From: Sinomonas cellulolyticus
Lineage (GTDB): Bacteria > Actinomycetota > Actinomycetes > Actinomycetales > Micrococcaceae
Direction: 5' to 3'
Assembly: GCF_014656475.1 (NCBI RefSeq)
Contig: NZ_BNCM01000004.1
Span: forward strand, 278,663-342,662
Length of the DNA stretch: 64,000 nucleotides
A program made the position numbers and the translations under genes. A model generated the notes under the pieces. The model searched no databases and was not told where the DNA came from. It was given only the letters and a program-made list of their open reading frames with translations. Of this stretch, positions 37,009 to 44,700 are shown one piece after another (positions within the stretch are counted from its first letter, which is position 1; every line of letters starts with the position of its first letter).

Positions 37009-37662
37009 TCAGCCGATCTCGAGGGCCGTGACCTGCCAGCCGCCTCGGCCGATGGCTTCGATCCTCAGGGCAACTGCCCGGCAGCGCGCCGCGTCGGAGA
37101 CGACGGCCGCGGCCTCGTAGATGCCCTCCTCGACGCGGGAGACGTGCACCGCTTTCACGGTCGCGGCGCGATGGGCGAGTGAGATGCGCTCCCCGCTCCG
37201 GGCCGCGGCACGGGCCGGACTGGGAAGGCGATGCAGATCGGCCCTGAGCTGCACACGTGTGAGAAGGTCACGATGGAGCCATGGGGCGAGCTGGGACACG
37301 GGGCGCGTGCCGGCCAGGACCTCCATGGCTGCCCTGGTGATGGCCGAGGCGAGCTTGCGGACCTCGTCCGCCTCGTGGGTGGAGGGGACCGATTGCAGCC
37401 GACGGCCGAGCCGCGCATCAGGATCGGGGGCGAGAGCGGAGCTGCCGTCGGTGCGCGGACGGGACGCCGCTGCCTGATCCGACGTCGCGGGACGCGGCGG
37501 CCTGTGGAACTGGACCACATCGGCCGTACGGGGCCCGGTCTCGACGAACGTCGGGAGAGCGCGAGCTGGCCCGCGCCTCGAGACTGCATGCGCTGCGGAG
37601 CGGATGGCGGAGGGAGCCCCGGCTGCGGGCGAAGCCACGGATCGTGGGCGTGAGGGGGTCAT
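37009..37662 (-). CDS. Rv3235-family protein
   Basis: A 217-residue protein. The first about 95 residues are low-complexity (Ser, Ala, Pro, Arg). The conserved C-terminal domain (about 98-217) has 'LASAITRAAMEVLAGTRPVSQLAPWL' and 'VHVSRVEEGIYEAAAVVSDAARCRAVALRIE', which match the small actinobacterial Rv3235 family (function unknown). AAAGGA lies before ATG 37662. It follows the LysM gene on the same strand with a 42-base gap to the LysM-frame stop, so they probably form one transcript. Confidence 0.82.
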   Translation of the reverse strand: MTPSRPRSVASPAAGAPSAIRSAAHAVSRRGPARALPTFVETGPRTADVVQFHRPPRPATSDQAAASRPRTDGSSALAPDPDARLGRRLQSVPSTHEADEVRKLASAITRAAMEVLAGTRPVSQLAPWLHRDLLTRVQLRADLHRLPSPARAAARSGERISLAHRAATVKAVHVSRVEEGIYEAAAVVSDAARCRAVALRIEAIGRGGWQVTALEIG

Positions 37663-37704
37663 GGCGTGTCCTTTGCGGGTGCGTAGGCGGGTGCGTTCCT
37701 GGAG

Positions 37705-38582
37705 TCAGGCGGGGGGAGTGAGGAGCAGACCGGGCCGGATGAGGTCGGGGTCCTCTCCGATCCCGCTGGCGTTCGCTGCGTACCAGGCGGGCCACGCATC
37801 CGCGATCTCAAGGTCGGTGGCGCCGGGGCCGAGGTGCCTTGCGACGATGGACCAGAGGGTGTCACCGGGCCGCACTTCGACCCGGTCCGGGGCGGCCGCG
37901 GTCCTCGTCGCCGGACGGCCGAGCAGCCCCGGATCGACGGGGATGGCAGACGGAACCCACGATGAAGGGGCGGGGGAGGGGGTGACCGCCGGTAAGGATG
38001 ACGGGGCGGCGGTGACCTCTGAGGAGGGTGACGGGTGTGCGGAGCGGCGGATGCGACGCCCGTCCCGGACGCCGGGTCCCGCGACCCGGACAGTGAAGCG
38101 GGGCTGTCCGAGCGTGCTGGAGCCGGGGAGATCGCTGCGAGTGCTTCCTGCGACGGATGCCAGGCGGGATCGGGCAGCGACTGCGCATGGGCGGCGGGAG
38201 CGCCGATGAGGCTGATGCCGAGCAGGGCCAGGGCCAGCCGGCGCATGAAGGCCGGTGCAAAGGCCCCCGTGCGGAGTGCTGTCCGATGGGCTCCCGCCGC
38301 GGCGAGGAGTGCTGAGCTGATGGCCAGTGCGGCCGAGAGGAGCCACCAGGCGATCACGGCGAGACCCACGAGGCTCGCCACGAGCCCGAGCAGTACGTCA
38401 GTGCTGAGCTGCTGCGCGGCGTCGAACGCCGCGGGGTCGATGCGAAGCCAGCCCTCGCCTCCACCCGGCGCGACGTTCCCGCCCAGGATGCGACCTGCGA
38501 CGACGAGTACGCCGCCCAGAGCCAGGATCGCCGTGGCCACCAGTATGTCAGCGGCGATCTGCTGCCGTCGCGTGTTTTCCAT
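37705..38582 (-). pseudogene. LysM-domain membrane protein gene, frameshifted
   Basis: From ATG 38582 (after GGGGGGT) the frame encodes a two-helix membrane region ('ILVATAILALGGVLVVAGRIL', 'LGLVASLVGLAVIAWWLLS'), a third helix ending in an Ala-rich signal-like site, then a Ser/Ala/Pro linker. Around 38020-38050 the sense shifts to another frame, which encodes the rest of the linker and a LysM domain ('VEVRPGDTLWSIVARHLGPG', 'WYAANASGIG', 'LIRPGLLL') ending at 37705. The change corresponds to a -1 step or one lost base. It could be a real mutation, a sequencing indel or, less likely, programmed frameshifting; no slippery heptamer is seen. LysM domains bind peptidoglycan. Confidence 0.8.
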
Positions 38583-38620
38583 GAGACCCCCCGGTGCGCG
38601 CGATTGGCAGGCAATCGCTC

Positions 38621-38670
38621 TCAGTTTGATTCTGTTTGATTTAGTTTGGTCCAGCTAGAGCAAGTTTGAA
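38621..38670. repeat. Five helically phased 10-bp direct repeats (GTTTGAT type)
   Basis: Consecutive 10-mers tcagtttgat, tctgtttgat, ttagtttggt, ccagctagag and caagtttgaa. GTTTGAT-like cores start at 38624, 38634, 38644 and 38664; the fourth unit is degenerate. The array lies in the divergent promoter region between the LysM gene and the gene at 38754. A BldC/excisionase-like DNA-binding protein is encoded at 39358-39573. Confidence 0.7.
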
Positions 38671-38716
38671 CACAAAAAGCTGACTATGTCCAGCCTCAGA
38701 AGGCTTTTGGCTGACT

Positions 38717-38746
38717 TTGACCCTCGCATCCTGGCTTCCCTAGGCT
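38717..38746 (+). promoter_or_regulatory. Promoter of the small conserved gene, leaderless type
   Basis: TTGACC (38717-38722), 18-base spacer, TAGGCT (38741-38746) ending 7 bases before ATG 38754. No Shine-Dalgarno sequence. Confidence 0.6.
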
Positions 38747-38753
38747 GAGCCGC

Positions 38754-39302
38754 ATGCGGTGGGACGGCTTATTCGCGGACATCGAGGGCCAGCTGGCGGC
38801 AGCGGCACAACTGGACCACGACGCGCACGTCGCAGAGCTCGCGCGCGCCGAGCAGGGAAGCGTGTCCCTGGCAGACCGGCTCCGGGGGCAGGGCGATCGG
38901 CCCGTTGAGATCCAGATCCGAGGCGAGCAGCGCTTCAGGGGGAGTCTGCGGCAGGTCGCCGACGGATGGCTCGTGCTGGCAACGGGGCAGCACAGCGTCC
39001 TCGTGCCCATGCGCGCGGTCATCTCGGTGGCAGGACTCGGACGCGCCGCGCGCGCGGAGTCCTCCACGGTGCGCAGGACACTTTCCCTCGCATCGTGCCT
39101 GCGTGCGCTCGCTCGCGACCGTGCTGCGGTCACCATGTTCGTCGAGGGAGGGCGCGGGGAGCCTGGCACGCTCGTCGGCAGGATCGACACCGTCGGCTCA
39201 GATTACGTGGACTTCGCGCCCGAAGGCTCGGGTGGGGCGTCTGGACAACGAGTTGTGGCGGTGCGCCTCGAGGCCCTGCTTGCCGTGCGCTCCAGCGCCT
39301 GA
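38754..39302 (+). CDS. Conserved small protein of unknown function
   Basis: A 182-residue soluble protein that I do not recognise. The N-terminal about 45 residues are helical and charged ('GQLAAAAQLDHDAHVAELAR'). Two similar beta-rich segments follow: about 55-93 ('FRGSLRQVADGWLVLATG', then 'VLVPMRAVISVAGL') and about 138-180 ('GTLVGRIDTVGSDYVDFAP', then 'RVVAVRLEALLAVRS'). The shared pattern (G-x-hydrophobic, polar turn, then V-x-V-x-L-x-A-hydrophobic) suggests an internal duplication of a small barrel-like fold. There is no catalytic motif. It sits between the LysM and HTH genes; a good promoter lies directly upstream. Confidence 0.75.
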   Translation: MRWDGLFADIEGQLAAAAQLDHDAHVAELARAEQGSVSLADRLRGQGDRPVEIQIRGEQRFRGSLRQVADGWLVLATGQHSVLVPMRAVISVAGLGRAARAESSTVRRTLSLASCLRALARDRAAVTMFVEGGRGEPGTLVGRIDTVGSDYVDFAPEGSGGASGQRVVAVRLEALLAVRSSA

Positions 39303-39357
39303 GGGACGACGATGACCTGTGCAGGAGCTCAGGATGGCAGGACCTGGCGAGCGGGGT

Positions 39358-39573
39358 CTATGACCGGGCGCGGCGATGCTCCGCGAGGGTCCGCTCCGCC
39401 TTCGCGTAGCTCTCCTGGATGTACTCCTCGAGCTTCACGTCCTCGACGCGCCACTGCCCGCGGCCGCCCACCTGGATCGCCTTGAGCTCTCCGCTGTGGA
39501 CCAGCGCATACGCCTGCGCCGAACTGATCTGGAGCTGTTCGCAGACATCGGCGAGCGTGAGGAAGCGAGGCAT
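39358..39573 (-). CDS. Small winged-helix DNA-binding protein (BldC/excisionase-like)
   Basis: A 71-residue protein of the MerR-like/excisionase HTH family. The helix-turn-helix is at about 5-30 ('LTLADVCEQLQISSAQAYALVHSG') and the wing at about 31-45 ('ELKAIQVGGRGQWRVEDV'), followed by a charged helix. Size and wing resemble BldC, which binds tandem direct repeats head to tail, and AlpA/Xis proteins. There is no effector domain. Its start at 39573 follows CAGAAT by 6 bases, suggesting a leaderless mRNA. Phased 10-bp repeats lie directly upstream (39611-39650) and again 0.7-1 kb away, so autoregulation and control of the neighbours are plausible inferences. Confidence 0.87.
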   Translation of the reverse strand: MPRFLTLADVCEQLQISSAQAYALVHSGELKAIQVGGRGQWRVEDVKLEEYIQESYAKAERTLAEHRRARS

Positions 39574-39579
39574 AGGAAC

Positions 39580-39585
39580 ATTCTG
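39580..39585 (-). promoter_or_regulatory. -10-like hexamer of the BldC-like gene, leaderless type
   Basis: CAGAAT on the minus strand, 6 bases before ATG 39573. The -35 position reads TGTCTC and is poor, so an activator may be needed; phased repeats begin just upstream of it. Confidence 0.42.
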
Positions 39586-39610
39586 CCACCTGAAAAGCCC
39601 TGGAGACAGC

Positions 39611-39650
39611 GTTTGATCAAGTTATCCACACTTTGATCCACTTTGCTCCC
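39611..39650. repeat. Four helically phased 10-bp direct repeats (GTTTGAT type)
   Basis: Consecutive 10-mers gtttgatcaa, gttatccaca, ctttgatcca and ctttgctccc. Period is exactly 10 bp, with the same core and orientation as the array at 38621. It lies between the BldC-like gene (minus) and the SAF gene (plus). Confidence 0.68.
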
Positions 39651-39732
39651 GTGCGACTTGGGATGCACGTCGTGGCCCGACAGAATGGCGCTGGGGGGCC
39701 GGTGCGCGGCCTGCGACTGGAAGGGAACTGCC

Positions 39733-40377
39733 ATGCCAACTGCCGAGAGCACGTCGCCGGGATCGCGGCTCAGGAGGCCATCGTGGAAGGATCCGCGGCT
39801 CCTCGTCGGCCTCCTTCTGGTCCTGGCCTCAGTGGCGGCGGTCGTTGCCCTCGTCAACTCGGCCCAGCAGACGGTGGGAGCGTACGCCGCCAAGGAGGAC
39901 ATAGCCGTCGGCCAGGCGATCGACCCGAGCCGGCTCATGAAGGTGGATGTGAGGCTAGGCGACGCCGAGGGCCGTTACCTCGTGGCAGGCGCGGTTCCCG
40001 ATGGCAAGGTGGCGCTTCAGCGCGTGTCCAAGGGCGATCTTGTCCCGGCCTCGAGCCTGGGCGACGCGCGCGACGTCAGCCGCAAACCAGTCTCGATCGG
40101 AATCGCCCAGCCGCTGCCGGCCGAGGCGACTGTGGGAACACGCGTTGACGTGTGGGTGTCCCTCCCCGACGGCCGCAACGGCTTTGCGGAGCCTGTCCTC
40201 CTCGTGCCCGGTGCCGAAATTGCGCATATTGAGGCCTCCGCCTCCACGCTGGGCGGCAGTCGCGAAACCCATGTACTGGTGCTCGTCGACGATTCCAAGC
40301 TCCCCAAAGTGCTCGGAGCGCAGGCGAACAGTGCGAAGGTCTCTCTCGTGTGGAACCCTGCGGGCGGCCCGCGGTGA
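39733..40377 (+). CDS. SAF-domain protein (CpaB/FlgA-like)
   Basis: A 214-residue protein. One N-terminal membrane helix at about 23-43 ('LLVGLLLVLASVAAVVALV') is followed by a SAF domain ('YAAKEDIAVGQAIDPSRLMKVDVRLGD', then 'LVPASSLG'). This is the layout of CpaB, the periplasmic secretin-associated component of Tad/Flp pili, in its short actinobacterial form. ATG 39733 follows GGAAGGGAA and is where the hydrophobic N-terminus begins. It overlaps the CpaE-like gene by GTGA and so is translationally coupled to it. No Tad ATPase or pilin is in the window. Confidence 0.82.
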   Translation: MPTAESTSPGSRLRRPSWKDPRLLVGLLLVLASVAAVVALVNSAQQTVGAYAAKEDIAVGQAIDPSRLMKVDVRLGDAEGRYLVAGAVPDGKVALQRVSKGDLVPASSLGDARDVSRKPVSIGIAQPLPAEATVGTRVDVWVSLPDGRNGFAEPVLLVPGAEIAHIEASASTLGGSRETHVLVLVDDSKLPKVLGAQANSAKVSLVWNPAGGPR

Positions 40378-41684
40378 GCATCCCTGTCGTGACCATCGGC
40401 GCTGGCCAGGCCGAGCTCGTCGGCTCTCTCGAGCGCCTCCATGGGCCCGTCACCGTCGTGCGCCGCTGTTCCGAGCTTGCCGAACTCGTCGCAGCCTGCC
40501 AGACCGGTCTCGCCAGGGCGGCGGTCGTGGCGGGCGGCACCGCTGAGGTCACAGCGACGCTCTCCGACCGCCTTGCTGCCGTCGGTGTCGGCCTTATCGG
40601 CCTCACCGACGACGCCGCGGAGCGGGAACGGCTCGGGGGCCTTGGCATCCTCGCCGCGGCGGAGGCGATCGAGGCCGCCGACCTCGCCTCACTCATCAGC
40701 GAGGCGGTCGAGGAAGCCGCCCGCCGTACGCGAGGCGGTCTGTCGTCGTCCTTCGGGCTGGCTGGTGTGCGACCCGACGTCCAGAGCCTCGCCCCAGAGC
40801 CCGACGCCGTACCCGAGCCGGACCGGCAAGGCGAGATCCTCGCGGTGTGGGGCCCGATCGGGTCACCCGGACGGACGACCATCGCGGTCAACTGTGCAGC
40901 TGAACTCGCGGCAGCCGGGCAAAGCGTGATCCTCGTCGATGCAGACACCTATGGCGCCTCGGTCGCCGGTGTGCTCGGGTTGCTCGACGACTCTGCCGGG
41001 CTCGCACAGGCATGCCGGCTTGCGGACCAGGGACTGCTGGACAGCAGCGCGCTTGAACGGGTAGCGACGCCGGTCGTGATCGCGGGCGGAACGGTGCGCG
41101 TGCTCACGGGGCTCACCCGCGCGGACCGCTGGCCCGAGCTGCGTGCGGCGGCGTTTGCCATGGTGCTGGAACGGTGCCGGGCGGCGGCGGAGACGGTGGT
41201 CGTCGACGTCGGCTTCTGCCTTGAGGCGGACGAGGAGCTCAGCTTCGACACGATGGCACCACGACGCAACGGCACGACGCTGCGCGCTCTCGAGCTTGCA
41301 GACCGAGTGCTCGCCGTCGGCGCTGCCGACTCCGTGGCTATGCCCCGCCTCGTCCGGGCGCTCGCGGAACTCGACTCTGCGGTGCCCGGGTGCGCCCCTG
41401 CTGTGGTATTCAATCGGGTCCGGTCTTCAGCGGTGGGCCGGTTCCCCGAGCGGGCGTTGCGCGACGCCTGGGAGCGGTTCGGTCCGGGCCTGCCGATCGC
41501 GGCAATGCTCCCGCACGACGCCGCCGCGGCCGATGCTGCCCTGCTCAACGGCCAAGTGCTGCTTGAATGCGCTCCCGACTCAGCCCTCCGCCAGGCGATC
41601 ACTGCTCTCGTATGTGCGCCTGGACAGCGTTCTTCGAGATTTGCTGGACGAAGGGCTAGACCTTTGGCAAAGCTGCCGCGCTAG
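40374..41684 (+). CDS. CpaE-like MinD/ParA-superfamily ATPase
   Basis: A 436-residue protein. The N-terminal about 130 residues resemble a degenerate receiver domain. The P-loop is deviant: 'VWGPIGSPGRTTIAVNCAAELA' at about 160-180 has Arg where MinD/ParA have Lys. 'VILVDADTYGASVAGVLGL' is the switch region. CpaE-type proteins localise Tad/Flp pilus machinery at the pole. It is coupled to the SAF (CpaB-like) gene, supporting a pilus or envelope-complex role. GTG 40374 overlaps the upstream stop (GTGA). The C-terminus is Arg-rich. Confidence 0.82.
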   Translation: MSIPVVTIGAGQAELVGSLERLHGPVTVVRRCSELAELVAACQTGLARAAVVAGGTAEVTATLSDRLAAVGVGLIGLTDDAAERERLGGLGILAAAEAIEAADLASLISEAVEEAARRTRGGLSSSFGLAGVRPDVQSLAPEPDAVPEPDRQGEILAVWGPIGSPGRTTIAVNCAAELAAAGQSVILVDADTYGASVAGVLGLLDDSAGLAQACRLADQGLLDSSALERVATPVVIAGGTVRVLTGLTRADRWPELRAAAFAMVLERCRAAAETVVVDVGFCLEADEELSFDTMAPRRNGTTLRALELADRVLAVGAADSVAMPRLVRALAELDSAVPGCAPAVVFNRVRSSAVGRFPERALRDAWERFGPGLPIAAMLPHDAAAADAALLNGQVLLECAPDSALRQAITALVCAPGQRSSRFAGRRARPLAKLPR

Positions 41685-41738
41685 GCTCGGGTCAGAGGGC
41701 TGCGAGGTGGCAGCCACGTTCCCTGGAGGCGAGCCAGA

Positions 41739-44700
41739 GTGTCTACCGGTACTGCCCAGCAGACCCCCTTCCCCTCAGCGGATCAGGAGTCCCAATTCCT
41801 GGCCGACTACTACGAGCACGTGGCCGAGGAGGACAAGCAGGCGTACCCCGCCGAGGAACTCGAGGGGCGGGCGCGCAGGCACTGGCAGGTTGCCGAGGGG
41901 CGCAGGCCGGGGACCGCGAACGTCGTGGTCACCGATGAAGGCAGCCGCAGCATCGTCTATATCGTCACCGATGACATGCCGTTCCTCGTCGACTCGGTGA
42001 GCGCCGAGCTGGTCCGCCAAGGGGCACCGATCCACCTGGTGGTCCACCCCATGCTCGTGGTGAGCAGGCGCAAGGCTGACGGGACCATCGTGTCCGCCTC
42101 CCGGGTGCCCACCCAATGGGGCATGACGAGCGGCGACACCGCCACGATGCCCCAGCTCAGTGCGCTCATCGCCGACGGCGACAACGCCTCGCACATTGAG
42201 TCCTGGATCGCCGTCGAGATCAACCGGGTCTCTGCCGCGCAGAAGGCTTCCCTCGTCGAGGGCCTCTCCCGGGTGCTGGCCGATGTGCGCGCCGCAGTCG
42301 AGGACTGGCAGGCGATGCGCACGAAGGCCCTCGAGATTGCCGAGAGCCTCGGATCCGTGGCCGGGGCCGAGGACATCCCGGACCTGCGGTCCACCCAGGA
42401 ACTCCTCCGATGGCTCGACGCAGGCAACTTCACCTTCCTCGGCTACCGCGAATACGACCTCAAGTCGGTCGACGGCGAGGACGTCCTCGAGCTTGTCGAA
42501 GGCAGCGGACTCGGCCTCCTGCGCGGGGAAGGCTCTCACGCCCTCCAGCACCTCACGGCCGAGGGACAGGCACACGCCCGCGAGCGCCGTGCACTCAACA
42601 TCACCAAGGCGAACTCGCGCAGCACCGTGCACCGGCGCACGTATTTGGACTACATCGGCATCAAGCGCTTCGACGCCAACGGGCAGGTCGACGGCGAGCG
42701 CCGATTCATCGGCCTCTTCGCCTCGAGCGCCTACACGCAGTCCGCCCGGACTGTGCCGATCGTGAAGGACAAGATCGAGAAGGTCATGCGCGCCTCGGGC
42801 TTTCCCGCTGACTCGCACTCGGGCAAGGACCTGCTCGCCATCCTCGAGACGTACCCGCGCGACGAGCTCATGCAGATCGATACGGATACCCTGCTCGACA
42901 CCGTCACGCGGATCCATCGCCTGCAGGAGCGCCGCCGCACGCGGCTCTTCCTCCGCCCCGACATCTATGGCCGGTTCATGAATGCGGTGGTCTACCTGCC
43001 GAAGGACCGGTACAACACCACCGTGCGTCGGCGTATCGAGGCGGAACTCGAGAAGGAGTTCCATTCCTCCTCGATCGACTACGACTCGCACATGAGCGAC
43101 TCCGCGCTCGCGCGCCTCTACTTCCGGATCCGCCTTCCGAAGGACACGGAATCCGCGCCGGTGGACCTGAAGGCCGTGGACCGTGAGGCGCTCGAGGCCA
43201 GACTGGTGACCGCCACCCGCTCGTGGAGCGAGGGCATCGCCCAGGTCCTGCACGAGAACCGACCTCTCGAGACTGCAGAGCACCTTGCCGCGGTCTGGGG
43301 CGAGGCGTTCCCTGCTTCGTATCGGGTTGACTTCAGCATTGAGGACGCGCTCGAGGACCTCACCCGCTTCGAGGCATACGCGGCCGAGCGGGCCACGGCC
43401 GAGGGGAAGGGCGTCGAAGCCTCGGAGCGCCCGGCGGTCCACGTGTACCTCCCCCAGCAGGAAGCCGAAGCGCTCGAGGAAGACGCTCGCGTCAAGCTCT
43501 ACCTGTTCGAGCCCAAGAGCCTGAGCCAGATCCTGCCGTACTTCCACAATCTCGGCCTCGAAGTCCTCGACGAGCGCCCCTTCGAGATCGAGACCGGAGA
43601 CTCCAGGGAGTTCTTCCTCTACGACCTCGGCCTCAAGTACCCCGCCGGCATCGACCCGGTGAAGACCGGGGACCTCCTCGCCGAGTCCTTCGGGCAGGCG
43701 CTGGCCGGGGAGATCGAGTCCGACACGATCGACCGGCTGGTGCTCCGTGAGGGCCTCCGCTCCCGGCAGGTGCAGGTGCTGCGCGCCTATGCGAAGTACA
43801 TGCGCCAGATCGGAACCATGAACTCCCTGGGCTTCGTGGCCGACACGCTTCTGGCAAATGCCGACGTGACCCGCGGGATCGTGGCCTACTTCGAGGCACG
43901 CTTCGACCCGGCGCTCAGCGACGACGAGCGCAGCGAGCGCACCGCGAGCCTGAAGGAGGACCTCGACCGCTCGCTCGAACAGGTGCCGACGCTCGACGCG
44001 GACCGGCTGCTGCGCACCTTCATCACGCTGATCGAGGCGACTCTGCGGACCAACTACTACCTGGGCAAGCAGTACCTCAGCTTCAAGCTGCGCCCTGGAC
44101 TCATCGCGGGAATCCCGTCGCCGAAGCCGGCGTACGAGATCTGGGTCTACTCGCCCCGGGTCGAGGGTGTGCACCTCCGGTTCGGCAAGGTGGCCCGTGG
44201 AGGCCTGCGCTGGTCGGACCGCCGAGAGGACTTCCGTACCGAGATCCTCGGCCTCGTCAAGGCCCAGGTCGTCAAGAACGCGGTCATCATCCCGACCGGG
44301 GCCAAGGGCGGCTTCTATGCCAAGCGGCTCCCGGACCCCTCCCTCGACCGGGCCGCATGGCTGGCCGAAGGCGTGGAGAGCTACAAGACCTTCATCCGCG
44401 GCCTCCTCGACATCACCGACAACCGGGTGACGAACGATCGGGGCGAGGAGCGTGTGGTGGCGCCCGACGGCGTCGTGCGCCACGACGATGACGATTCCTA
44501 TCTCGTGGTCGCCGCGGACAAGGGCACCGCCAGCTTCTCCGACATCGCGAACGGGATCTCCCAGGAGTACGGCTTCTGGCTCGGCGATGCGTTCGCGTCC
44601 GGCGGCTCGGTGGGCTACGACCACAAGGCGATGGGCATCACCGCCCGTGGCGCCTGGGAGTCGGTGAAGCGGCACTTCAGCGAGCTCGACGTCGACACCC

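Noticed and set aside
38000..38060. Programmed -1 frameshift in the LysM gene
   Set aside because: No X-XXY-YYZ slippery heptamer is seen at the frame change; a simple indel is more economical.
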